Positions 21,484 to 30,188 of a stretch of DNA of 37,512 nt are shown here, piece after piece. How positions within the stretch are numbered: the stretch's first letter is position 1; the number at the start of each line of letters is the position of its first letter. The position numbers were made by a program, and so were the translations under genes. Below the pieces are notes generated by a model that was not told the origin of the DNA, did no database searches, and saw only the letters and a list, made by a program, of their open reading frames with translations. The stretch lies in IMG/VR virus record IMGVR_UViG_3300044611_001527, positions 1-37,512 of that record. One strand, given 5' to 3'. Source of the stretch: a virus.

Positions 21484-22555
21484 TGCCCACCTCCGCGTTA
21501 TTTGAAGCATCCCATACCATGCACAGCGAGTATGTTCCGTCCGGCAGTTGGACCGGCGTTGCTTCCCAGCCCTTCTCACTTAGTTCGTCAATAATCTCCA
21601 CCTGAAGCTGCTCCCAGATGGCATCGTTAACCTGGTGCTGAAAGAGCGCACGAATCCGCGTCATCGTGAAGCAGTCGATGATATCTCGCAGGCAGTGGAC
21701 GACGTGTACAATGCCGGAGTACCCGGGAACTTGCGACTTGGGCGGCTGTACTACCTTTACCTCGATATTGGGTTTCATCGCCTCGACAATGCGCTGGTTG
21801 TTTGGACGAGTGATGACGACATCTGCGACCGCTTCCATTGCCTTCCCAGTGCGTCCAGAGGCCGCAAGCGTGTGCAGGTCTTCGTCACTGGATTCTTTGG
21901 AGGCGGTAGCACGAAACCTCGCGACATCCACATCATCTTCATCAATGCCAACACGATGTTGATTCTTCATGGCGCGCGGTACTTTGTTCTTACTGCCGGG
22001 CGGACGTCCACGCTTGCGCTTCACCGGAACAGGCTCGGCAACCCCAGCTTCTGAGTCATTTGTTATTGCATCACGCATGTCACGGTCGGTCTTCTCTGCT
22101 ACAGCGACCAAGTGTAGGGGGAGAACATCGTAGTCCGGCGAGACACAGGGCGGGGCAAGCACTCGCTGCGGAGTAACATCGTTGACACTTCCGCCAGCTA
22201 CGAATGCGATACCTGGAATATGCGCAAGTAGGCGGCGCGCTTCGGTGTCGGTATAGCTGGCTGGGACGTACACGGTGCTCTTTGCTTTCTGATACTCGAC
22301 CATGCCGGCCGCCCACCAGCCCGCGCGCCGAATCATCGTGCCGAAGCTGCGCGCTTGGCATTTGAACTCGCGGCGGGTGACGCCGATTGCTTCGGCGAGG
22401 TTGTGCGCGAATAGATACGACGTGCCGGTGTCGATTGCGGTGACCAGATGGCGGTGCAGTCGGACGAGCGCGATGTTCAAGTCGTCCTTCGACAGCTTGA
22501 GGTCTACGGCATCACCAATCTCCTGCGTGATGCTGTTGGGCTTGCGGACGGTCAT
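21476..22555 (-). CDS. AT-hook DNA-binding protein (359 aa)
   Basis: The segment KRKRGRPPGSKNK near residues 178-190 is a canonical AT-hook, which binds the minor groove of AT-rich DNA. An N-terminal domain (1-165) with a possible helix-turn-helix near AIGVTRREFKCQARSF and a C-terminal alpha/beta domain (265-359) flank a charged linker. No family is recognised. AGGAG lies eight bases before the ATG. It heads a - strand set of three with the HTH and DUF3307-like genes. Upstream lie two palindromes (22682-22712) and a TTAAG half-site at 22604. A nucleoid, replication or regulatory role is inferred from the hook alone. Confidence 0.75.
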   Translation of the reverse strand: MTVRKPNSITQEIGDAVDLKLSKDDLNIALVRLHRHLVTAIDTGTSYLFAHNLAEAIGVTRREFKCQARSFGTMIRRAGWWAAGMVEYQKAKSTVYVPASYTDTEARRLLAHIPGIAFVAGGSVNDVTPQRVLAPPCVSPDYDVLPLHLVAVAEKTDRDMRDAITNDSEAGVAEPVPVKRKRGRPPGSKNKVPRAMKNQHRVGIDEDDVDVARFRATASKESSDEDLHTLAASGRTGKAMEAVADVVITRPNNQRIVEAMKPNIEVKVVQPPKSQVPGYSGIVHVVHCLRDIIDCFTMTRIRALFQHQVNDAIWEQLQVEIIDELSEKGWEATPVQLPDGTYSLCMVWDASNNAEVGNG

Positions 22556-22681
22556 GGTGGGGCTCCTGGGTGGACCGCAGGACAGCTCTGCGGGCTCCCA
22601 TCACTTAATATCGCAGGAGATCGCTGGCAAGTTTTTATTCGAACTTCTTGTTAACTACGATTCAACCTGGACTTTTTAAGA

Positions 22682-22712
22682 TAGTTTGTACTCAAACTAA
22701 ATCGTCCGGACG
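22682..22712. promoter_or_regulatory. Paired palindromes in a divergent promoter region
   Basis: TAGTTTG and CAAACTA (22682-22688, 22693-22699) form a perfect inverted repeat around TACT. CGTCCGGACG (22703-22712) is a perfect 10-bp palindrome three bases later. They sit in the middle of the 248-base gap between the divergent genes 22555 (-) and 22804 (+), the natural place for operators. A half TTAAG box (CTTAA at 22604-22608) and a CAGGACA copy (22578-22584) lie in the same gap. Confidence 0.5.
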
Positions 22713-22803
22713 TGGCAGATGTAGTAGGGTGCGTTGCGGGGGGATTAAAACTGTGATAGCCTGCTTCCAAGCGTAGTTATCCACTTCTTTCCGGGGCAAT
22801 CCG

Positions 22804-24318
22804 ATGTCCAGCCTCATCTACTCCGAGTTGAAGCGCCAGGTGATGGACCTGATGACGCTGGACGACCCTTCGACGGTGCAGTTTGACGACCGGGTGCGTG
22901 ATGCCGCTCGGGCCGCGCTGTCCGAAATCGAGCCCACGGCGGTTCAGCAGTCCACGTTTACGACCCAAGTGTTTGAGGACCGGACGACGGGTACGACTGA
23001 GGTATATTTGGAGGCCACTGCGGACCCTCGCGTGCTGATGTTCACGGATGTAGCGGGCGTGTCTGAAACGCTGCCGTGGACACCCCCGGTGAACGGCACT
23101 TGGGACCGTATTATGAACTTGGCACTTACCGTGACTATCATGGCGTCTGGCGTCGTCATTTCTACGACTGAATATCGTGCGCTTGCGTGGGAATTCTTTA
23201 GTATTGAGACCGGCGTGTCAGAGGGTGACCCGCCCAACACTATTCGTTACTATGTATCGCTCGATCGCCCGTGGCACAATACGTCTGACACGGGCATTAC
23301 ATTCCGCATCTACCAGAACACGGTGTGGACCCCGAACTGGACGAATGGCTTGACCGGTGCGATGCCCGGCCGCATCTACGGAACGGGCGAGCAGAACATT
23401 CTGCTGGGTACCCAGGAGCAGTTGAAGCCTACGAAGCGTGAGAGCGGGCAGGGCGTCCCCCGTCTTGTCGCGCGCAATGGGCAATACTCGCTGCCTCCGC
23501 TTCGCCGCGCTGTTATCGCAACGGCGGATGACAATACACCCTGGGATGGGCCGGAGCAGGAAGGCCAGTGGCAGTTCTACGCGACGATTGTTGGTGGGCG
23601 CCAGGACCGACGGTATAACATCGGAGGCACCGAGATTGTTGACCCTGTGTTTGAGTCGGCACCGACGCCCATTTCGGTCGAGTTTGACCACACCGACCAC
23701 GGTGGTAGTTCGATCGTTCTGACTGCGCCCAATCCGGATCAGATGCTCAACTTCGACACTGCCACTCTCAGGAAGGGGCACTCTGGCCTGCGCGTCCGTT
23801 TCTATGCGGCTTGCAATGGATTGATTGCTTCCGGCGCGGGAACTCGGAACGACGTGTCGGCAGATAACATTCCGTATCTGCTTGCCGAGGTGGACCCCGA
23901 GCCGAGCGCGATGGATGTCTCGTTTACGTGGTCTGGCGAATCGCTTGACCGGATGCGCACTATGTTCGCATCGGGTGAGCAGTTTGGCTACGAGCTGTAT
24001 CCGCGCCCAGATGATGACTATGTGATTGACTGGCAGGTGATGAAGCGGATGCCTGCATTGTGGTCGGAATACGACCCCATGCCCATCAAGCCTGAAGCGC
24101 TGAATGCGTTCCTGTATCTGTGGGCAGCCAATCTCGGTCCCAAGGTGGGCATTGGTCTCGACGTTGCCGAGCAATGGCGCGCGGCTTCGCGGCCTCACAT
24201 GCGGAAGGCACTGGCGGTCGATGCGGACAATGGCATCATTCGCAGTCACGGTTATGGTATGCTCGGCGGTGACCCCATCGCGCAGTCGTACCGGAAGATT
24301 CGTCCAGTCACCTACTGA
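22804..24318 (+). CDS. Probable head-tail connector or tail adaptor protein (504 aa)
   Basis: It is the first gene of the long rightward virion cassette. The first ~60 residues look helical and resemble the N-termini of phage connector and tail-tube adaptor proteins (SLIYSELKRQVMDLMTLDD, then VQFDDRVRDAARAALSEIEP). The middle is beta-rich, and the last ~80 residues are helical again (EQWRAASRPHMRKAL). This 'helical ends around a beta insertion' layout fits a T7 gp11-like tail tubular A position, but the protein is much longer than gp11. The ribosome site is weak (GGGG about eight bases upstream). Confidence 0.6.
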   Translation: MSSLIYSELKRQVMDLMTLDDPSTVQFDDRVRDAARAALSEIEPTAVQQSTFTTQVFEDRTTGTTEVYLEATADPRVLMFTDVAGVSETLPWTPPVNGTWDRIMNLALTVTIMASGVVISTTEYRALAWEFFSIETGVSEGDPPNTIRYYVSLDRPWHNTSDTGITFRIYQNTVWTPNWTNGLTGAMPGRIYGTGEQNILLGTQEQLKPTKRESGQGVPRLVARNGQYSLPPLRRAVIATADDNTPWDGPEQEGQWQFYATIVGGRQDRRYNIGGTEIVDPVFESAPTPISVEFDHTDHGGSSIVLTAPNPDQMLNFDTATLRKGHSGLRVRFYAACNGLIASGAGTRNDVSADNIPYLLAEVDPEPSAMDVSFTWSGESLDRMRTMFASGEQFGYELYPRPDDDYVIDWQVMKRMPALWSEYDPMPIKPEALNAFLYLWAANLGPKVGIGLDVAEQWRAASRPHMRKALAVDADNGIIRSHGYGMLGGDPIAQSYRKIRPVTY

Positions 24319-24409
24319 CGACCGACGTAGTTAGCAGCAGAGATACCTAAACTGTAGTAGTATCCGAGTTAGTGTCCCGCATCCACAGCAGCAGAAAGAG
24401 GAAACCAAC

Positions 24410-24916
24410 ATGTCTGAAGTCCACTGGAATCGTCAATGGCCCGCCCCCAAGATTGGGGATGTCTTCGTCACCAGCCATGCGAAGGGTAGTACATGCTACC
24501 GCGCGATTATCGGCGTTGATGAAGACGAGAACGGCTGGAAGGCTCTTGTCGTTGATGAGGCGCGCAACGTCGTACGCATCACTCCGGGCCATCTGAAGTT
24601 TCACAGCGGTGTGACTCGCGATGCTTGGCGTCCGATGGGCACCGTGTGGAACGAGACGTACCAGTGTTGGGTGCCCCCCGGGTATGAAGTCGTCACTACG
24701 CGCGAGTTCAAGCATGGAGTAATCCAGACAGTCAAGAACGGCGATGAGAAGGCCGCTCACCCTGCGACTGAGATTATTGCTGCTAAGGCGCTTACACCAG
24801 AACCCACTACTGCTATTACTCCTACTGCCATTCCCAGTACGCCCACTACCCCATCTGCTGCTCCCAAAGCTCCAGTCCCGGCGGCGCCTTCTCCGCGAGC
24901 CCGCACGGTGGCGTGA
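24410..24916 (+). CDS. Unknown protein with Pro/Thr-rich tail (168 aa)
   Basis: Residues 1-115 are beta-rich with several Trp residues (RQWPAPKIGDVFVTSH, VTRDAWRPMGTVW). Residues ~125-165 are a low-complexity Pro/Thr/Ala tail (TPEPTTAITPTAIPSTPT). GAGGAAA precedes the ATG. It lies between the connector-like and tail-tube-like genes, so a minor virion role is plausible; I recognise no family. The 91-base gap before it carries a CTGTAGTAGT motif (24351-24360) resembling the TTAAG box core. Confidence 0.7.
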   Translation: MSEVHWNRQWPAPKIGDVFVTSHAKGSTCYRAIIGVDEDENGWKALVVDEARNVVRITPGHLKFHSGVTRDAWRPMGTVWNETYQCWVPPGYEVVTTREFKHGVIQTVKNGDEKAAHPATEIIAAKALTPEPTTAITPTAIPSTPTTPSAAPKAPVPAAPSPRARTVA

Positions 24917-24944
24917 TTCGGTGCCTTAGATTTTGGAGGTTCGC

Positions 24945-27041
24945 GTGCCGAAGCCCACTCTGACTGAACTACTCTTGGCTCCCGGCGAGTCTGATGACTT
25001 GCTGACGGTAGACGTTGCTGACCGCATTCAGAACTTGCTGCCGTCTCAGGAGGGTGGTCTTCAGTCAGTGCGCGGCCCCGCGCTGTTCGAGCCGGACTCG
25101 ACGGCTCTCGGGCGCATCAAGGGAATGGCGTATGCGAATCTCCAGAATGGCTCGGCGAGCACGCTGATTGTCCGCGCGGCAAATAAGTTGTTTCTGCATC
25201 ATGGCTGGGAGCGCGAGTTCGTTGAGGTAGCAACTGGCCTCTCGGACTCGTTGCACCAGTCGTATCCTGACCAGTTTGTGGTGATTAACAACGTCGTCGT
25301 ATGGACAAATGGGGTGGATGCGGCTCAAGTGATCCTCCACGACGGCGTTGTTTTACCGCTTGGCTTCGACCGCGCGCCCTCTGCGCCCAGTCCTGATGGT
25401 CCAGAACAGCCAGATGAGTTTCAGGTGGTGAACTATTACAGCAACTCACAGGGGTACTCCTGGCCAGGTCCCATCGGAACCCCGGGCGACGTGCTCTCGC
25501 AGAATCAGGGCAAGCTGCTTGCTGGTAGCTGGGTCTACTGCGACCAGTACAAGGACCAGTTTGGCAATCTCTCGCCGAAGTCGGTGCTGTCGGCCTCAGT
25601 AGATATCTCTGAGATTGCCACTGCGCCGATGAGCTTCTACCACGATCATAACACTGGACCTTCCTACGATGTGACCTTCGACAAGGCCGCATACGGGGCT
25701 ACGATTGACCAGCTCACGCGGCAGTTCTTCGTGCGCCTCGAAGGCGACGGTCCCGAGCACGCTGTTGGCCACGTCGTCGGGCGCTCGAAGGACTTGAAGC
25801 GTAACGATGCGACCATGTATGTCCTCGGCGAGACGGGAGGGCTTAGCTCCATCGCCATTCCTGACTCGTGGTCTGATGCAGCTCTGGGGCGCAAGACTAT
25901 CAATCCGGTTGGTGTGCCCATCTTCCGTGTGATGTGCGTTCATGGTGGTTGTCTGGTCATCGGCAATCTTCGCGGCGAGCCAGGTAAGATTCGCAAGAGT
26001 CAAGTTAATCTGTTTGGCACCTTCGACCAGGACGACTGGGTTCTTGTTTCGCAGGTAGATGAGGTCACGGCGCTCTGCTCTCATTTCGGCATGCTCATCG
26101 CGTTCACCGAGCGCGGGATGTTTGACATCACCGACATGAGCAAGCCTAAGTCGCTGAGCCAGGGTATCGGCTGTAGTGCCCCAAGGAGTGTTCAGTCGCT
26201 GCCTGACGGTGCGCTGATTTGGCGCGCGGCCGACGGCTGGTACGCCTGGAACCAGACCGAAGGTGCGTCCACTCCGGTGCTCATCAGCGCAATCCACCGT
26301 ACGCTCGTTGAAGAGGAGCTGAACCTCAGCCGCATTCGGCACTCGATGTCTGCTTACGACTCGAAGCGCAACATGTATCTGTGTGCGGTCGCCTCTGCCG
26401 GCTGTACGCACAACGACATCATCCTCGGGTACAACCCGACGCGCGGCTGGTGTCGATTTGACTACGGTGTTGAGATTGGTGACATCATTACCTGCGATGA
26501 CATCTACAAGGACATCCTGGTCGGGGCGCATTGGACCAATGATGATACTCCACCTACTACGTTTGATAATCTTCTTGTGCTTTACAAAGAGAATGACTGG
26601 ACTCCGCCGGCACGAGTTAGCCGGTACCGCACAAAGTGGTTCCGCGTGGATGGCGTCGGGCGATACCGATTCAACGTCCACAACGTGTTTGTGACTTTCG
26701 TTGAATCCTGGGCCGCGCCGATTAACATGTTGGTGCGCAAGAACATGGAAGCACACGTTGTTTCCACGTCGCAGGTTCGATTCAACGAGGTTCCGCTATC
26801 CGTCGGTCACTCGCCGTACGCCATTGAAGATACGATGGTGGGTACGACGAAGTTGCGCAACCCCCGCATTGGCACGCGAATGGCCGGTGCGCAAGCGCTT
26901 GATGTGCGCTCGGTGCAGTTCGAGTTCGAGGCCACTTACCCCGAGCAGCTACACCTTCTCAGCTTGTCCGTCGCGACTTCTACTGCGACCGGTGACAACG
27001 ACGATCTCATCAACCGTAACCCCAAAGCGAACGACGCATAG
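24945..27041 (+). CDS. Probable tail tube/hub protein, beta-propeller type (698 aa)
   Basis: The start is the GTG at 24945 (MPKPTLTELLLAPGESDD): GGAGG lies five bases before it, whereas the TTG at 24933 sits on that ribosome site itself. The product has repeated beta-blade-like segments with aromatic/Gly turns (such as IAFTERGMFDI, LIWRAADGWYAW, ILVGAHWTND), as in podovirus tail hub proteins of the T7 gp12 size class (~700-800 residues). The stop is 14 bases before the next gene. No enzymatic motif is seen. Confidence 0.65.
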   Translation: MPKPTLTELLLAPGESDDLLTVDVADRIQNLLPSQEGGLQSVRGPALFEPDSTALGRIKGMAYANLQNGSASTLIVRAANKLFLHHGWEREFVEVATGLSDSLHQSYPDQFVVINNVVVWTNGVDAAQVILHDGVVLPLGFDRAPSAPSPDGPEQPDEFQVVNYYSNSQGYSWPGPIGTPGDVLSQNQGKLLAGSWVYCDQYKDQFGNLSPKSVLSASVDISEIATAPMSFYHDHNTGPSYDVTFDKAAYGATIDQLTRQFFVRLEGDGPEHAVGHVVGRSKDLKRNDATMYVLGETGGLSSIAIPDSWSDAALGRKTINPVGVPIFRVMCVHGGCLVIGNLRGEPGKIRKSQVNLFGTFDQDDWVLVSQVDEVTALCSHFGMLIAFTERGMFDITDMSKPKSLSQGIGCSAPRSVQSLPDGALIWRAADGWYAWNQTEGASTPVLISAIHRTLVEEELNLSRIRHSMSAYDSKRNMYLCAVASAGCTHNDIILGYNPTRGWCRFDYGVEIGDIITCDDIYKDILVGAHWTNDDTPPTTFDNLLVLYKENDWTPPARVSRYRTKWFRVDGVGRYRFNVHNVFVTFVESWAAPINMLVRKNMEAHVVSTSQVRFNEVPLSVGHSPYAIEDTMVGTTKLRNPRIGTRMAGAQALDVRSVQFEFEATYPEQLHLLSLSVATSTATGDNDDLINRNPKANDA

Positions 27042-27055
27042 TTGGAGTAACGCAT

Positions 27056-28717
27056 ATGGACTACGACTTTCCAACGAAGCGACTTCAGCCGAAGGAGCTT
27101 GCGAGCCCCAAGGCGCTGAATGGCGACATTCAGGCGGCCGGCAATCGTTTGCTCCAGGTCACCGGACACAACATTGAGGCGGCTGACACTGCGGCGAACG
27201 CGACCGAAAGCCAGTACATGGCCGGCGCTATCTACGTTGATGAACACTTCGAAGACCCCGGATACGACGAAGGCTCGGGTGGCTTCAGCTATCCGGATGA
27301 CACTTCTGGACAGATGTTGGACGATATCGGTGGATGGACCGAAGTAGAGAACCTGGAGATTACGCTCACCACCGGCACTTCTGAACTGGCGGTTGACGTG
27401 TCGGTCCAATACATCTGGCACTCATTCGTTCCTGCTGGCGTGATTGGTACTCCGCCGTTTGATGGGTGGGACCATATCGCAGCAGATTGTGCCTACCGAG
27501 AAGTGAACCGATCGACTTCTCTATATGGCACTCCAGTCACACCGACGGACACGCTGGAGAACCTGGCCTTCGATGACTTGACGGCGATTGACTCTGGTGA
27601 CTTTGCGATGGCGGGTGTCCAGTTCGCGTTCTCCATCGCCGGGCAGATTGTAGAGCCGTCGATTACGGGGCACCTCGGGGTGCATCGGCGGGACTTCCTT
27701 CCTGTGAAGGCGCGGTACGAGCGCACCGACACGACTCCGGCGCCAGGTCCGCAGACGCCGCGTACAGCTCCGATTACTGGCCTTGGTGCGACGGTTTATC
27801 AGGCGCGATGTGGTTTCACCGTGTCAGTCGAACCAGGGACATACGTGATTAAGGTCCATGCCAAGCGCGTGCCGGTCCCGCATCGCGGGACTGCGACGGC
27901 GAAGCGGTCTGACGATGACTTTATTCGGTTGTTGTCGCGGAAGATTATGGTGTGCGACAAGCCGATTTGGGCGGCGCCGCGCGATTACAGCAGCACGATT
28001 GCGATTCCGCCGTTCAATCCGGATGACACGCTTACGTCGGCCTCGATGTTGACGAATCGAATGGCAGTCGCGCGCAATCGTATCAATGCGCTTCCGGTGG
28101 CTGCGATTAAGCCGTGGTCGTTGCGTCGGGCGCACTTGCCTCGCACACTGATTGACGCGAACATCGCGAGCCAAGCACCGGGGTCATTCTCTTCCACCGA
28201 ATCGCTGTACCCTGGCTATGGTCACTCGCGCGATCAAATCATTGACACGACTGGAACCGGTGTCGGCTGGTATCAGGTGCGTGACGGCGCGACGAAGCTG
28301 GAAGTCGCGGGGTCGAGTGGCGCGTGGGACTCCACCGTGTCCTCGTTCTTTCGTATCAAGGCGAATATCGAGATTATCAAGATTGCCAACTCGGATACGG
28401 TATTCCGCATGTCGGATGCCGTGGCGCTGGCGATTGGATACTTGCCGACGGGCAGCTCAGACTGGGTAATCATCCAGAACTCGGTGGCTATCTACGGCAA
28501 GAACAATGTGTGGACGTACGATGAGAACCCAACAGCCATCGTAGGGTTCGACAACATTGATGGCTCCCTGTTTACCTGGCTGGACTTGCGGCCTGTACAG
28601 CACGGAGTTACAATCGACAAGTTCTCCATCTTTATTTCACTGATTTCACCGAAAGATGAAGCAGTCGAAGTATTCTGGAACAGCGCGTCCATCCAGGTAG
28701 TGCAGGAACTCCCATGA
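27056..28717 (+). CDS. Beta-rich virion protein, possible tail or head fibre (553 aa)
   Basis: GGAG lies ten bases before the ATG. Residues 1-50 hold a helical stretch (SPKALNGDIQAAGNRLLQVTG) after which the protein is beta-rich, Thr/Ser/Gly/Asp-rich, with jelly-roll-like alternation (VENLEITLTTGTSELAVDVSVQYIW begins the first sheet). This fits a trimeric fibre or adaptor with an N-terminal attachment part, but nothing is diagnostic. Its end overlaps the next gene by four bases (ATGA), so the two are co-translated. Confidence 0.6.
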   Translation: MDYDFPTKRLQPKELASPKALNGDIQAAGNRLLQVTGHNIEAADTAANATESQYMAGAIYVDEHFEDPGYDEGSGGFSYPDDTSGQMLDDIGGWTEVENLEITLTTGTSELAVDVSVQYIWHSFVPAGVIGTPPFDGWDHIAADCAYREVNRSTSLYGTPVTPTDTLENLAFDDLTAIDSGDFAMAGVQFAFSIAGQIVEPSITGHLGVHRRDFLPVKARYERTDTTPAPGPQTPRTAPITGLGATVYQARCGFTVSVEPGTYVIKVHAKRVPVPHRGTATAKRSDDDFIRLLSRKIMVCDKPIWAAPRDYSSTIAIPPFNPDDTLTSASMLTNRMAVARNRINALPVAAIKPWSLRRAHLPRTLIDANIASQAPGSFSSTESLYPGYGHSRDQIIDTTGTGVGWYQVRDGATKLEVAGSSGAWDSTVSSFFRIKANIEIIKIANSDTVFRMSDAVALAIGYLPTGSSDWVIIQNSVAIYGKNNVWTYDENPTAIVGFDNIDGSLFTWLDLRPVQHGVTIDKFSIFISLISPKDEAVEVFWNSASIQVVQELP

Positions 28718-29478
28718 GCACCGTTACTTTTACAGGTTCGTACGCCAACGGCGCCGCTTTTGACGAGGCGGGCCATGCGGATAACTTGTACTCGTCCAGC
28801 TCTGGTACTGGGTTGCACTCTGAGCGCAACGGGCGACTGACCGTTGATAACTTCGATGGTGGTCTTGCGATTAAGTGCTCAGACATCTTGGCCGGAGAGG
28901 CGTATCGCACCTACGCGGACTCGGGCCTGCGCGGACTCGCCTACGTTTCGAATGCCATCTCGGATAATACCGATGATGGCTTCGTCTCGGTATTCCAGGC
29001 CGGCATGCGATTTAAGCTTCCACGAGAAGCGCGATGTATCGAGTGGAACTGGCAGGCGTACTACCATTTGTTTCGCACGCGCACTGAGGTTGAGACTGAA
29101 GCCACGCAGGGACTTGACTTCGAGGTCGAGCTGGGTGCGATGGTAGATGGCGTCATGGTCGCACACTCGCGGCGCCAGTTGCCAGCGACCATGTTCTCGT
29201 TCTACATGCCGACGGGTGGTCCTTCCTCTTCGCCGCTGACCTTTCTGGTGAACAACGAAGCCATTGCAGCAGCACAGTATTGCGGTAGTCACATGTCGTT
29301 GAACCATGCTGCGGGCTGGACTGGGTTCGCGATGCGCGTGCGGATGCAGAAGACGCAACAGCCGCCCATTCGTTTCAAGATGGAGCGCAAGACTTCGAAG
29401 TGGACTGCGCGCCCGCACGATGCGTTCAATCGGGTGACTCTCGGAGTGCGCAACTGCTGGGCTCTTGTGCATTTTTAG
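28714..29478 (+). CDS. Beta-sandwich virion protein, possible receptor-binding (254 aa)
   Basis: It begins inside the stop of the preceding gene (ATGA overlap) with AGGA seven bases before. The whole protein is beta-rich with Ser/Gly loops (YSSSSGTGLHSERNGRL), no signal peptide and no membrane segment, ending in a strand pair (VTLGVRNCWALVHF). Coupling with the 553-aa gene suggests the pair forms one tail appendage. Receptor binding is an inference from composition and place. A short hairpin (29488-29506) lies between it and the next gene. Confidence 0.6.
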   Translation: MSTVTFTGSYANGAAFDEAGHADNLYSSSSGTGLHSERNGRLTVDNFDGGLAIKCSDILAGEAYRTYADSGLRGLAYVSNAISDNTDDGFVSVFQAGMRFKLPREARCIEWNWQAYYHLFRTRTEVETEATQGLDFEVELGAMVDGVMVAHSRRQLPATMFSFYMPTGGPSSSPLTFLVNNEAIAAAQYCGSHMSLNHAAGWTGFAMRVRMQKTQQPPIRFKMERKTSKWTARPHDAFNRVTLGVRNCWALVHF

Positions 29479-29526
29479 TAGCTTACACGCTGACTTTGTG
29501 TTAGCGTTCGCGTAACGAGGTTCATC

Positions 29527-30186
29527 ATGGGTGCTGCTCTTGCTGGTGCGGCCGGAACTGCGGCGGTGGCGGGTGGAACTGCGGCGGCGGTTCCGCTGGC
29601 TGTTCCATTGATGGCTGGAGCAATCGCAGCTCCGATTGTGGCGAAGGCGGCCGGCGGCATCGTCGGCAACTTGGTCACGCGCAAAGAGTTTAAGTCGCAG
29701 CTCGCGCAGAACAAGGAAGACCAGGAGCGCATGGCGCAGGGCAAGTTGGGCATCTCGAATGCTCAGCGCCGCGCGATGCTCTCTCAAGCTACTTCTGCCA
29801 TGCGCAATGACCAGCGAGAAGTTGCTGCTCCCCAGAACGGACTGAAGTCTGGTTACAACTTGCAGAAGGAGCAGCAAGACAAGCTTGCGCGTGCTGCTGC
29901 GATTGGTCAGATGAGCCAGGGCATCGACCAAATGTCACAGCAGCAGGCTGTCAGCGCCGCCGATCGCATCATGAACACGCGCAATCAGCTCATGCAGCAG
30001 AAGGCTGCGCGCTGGTCGCTGGCCGCAGCACCAATCGGCGAAGCTGCTGGAGCTGCTGGAAGCTATGCACTGGCGGATAAGGCTGGGATGGACCCAAAGC
30101 AATATTTTGATACCATCGGCCAGAGCTACGGCTATGGCAAATCTAACTCTACTGGCACCACTGCTTCGAATGCGGGAGTGAGCTAA
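29527..30186 (+). CDS. Internal virion (ejection) protein, T7 gp14-like position (219 aa)
   Basis: The first ~48 residues are almost entirely Ala, Gly, Val, Ile and Pro, a hydrophobic membrane-inserting segment. The rest is helical and Gln/Ala-rich (QATSAMRNDQ, QMSQGIDQMSQQQ). This is the layout of small podovirus ejection proteins that form part of the trans-envelope channel; T7 gp14 has 196 residues. GAGG lies six bases before the ATG. It is followed after two bases by the next gene. Confidence 0.65.
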   Translation: MGAALAGAAGTAAVAGGTAAAVPLAVPLMAGAIAAPIVAKAAGGIVGNLVTRKEFKSQLAQNKEDQERMAQGKLGISNAQRRAMLSQATSAMRNDQREVAAPQNGLKSGYNLQKEQQDKLARAAAIGQMSQGIDQMSQQQAVSAADRIMNTRNQLMQQKAARWSLAAAPIGEAAGAAGSYALADKAGMDPKQYFDTIGQSYGYGKSNSTGTTASNAGVS

Positions 30187-30188
30187 CA

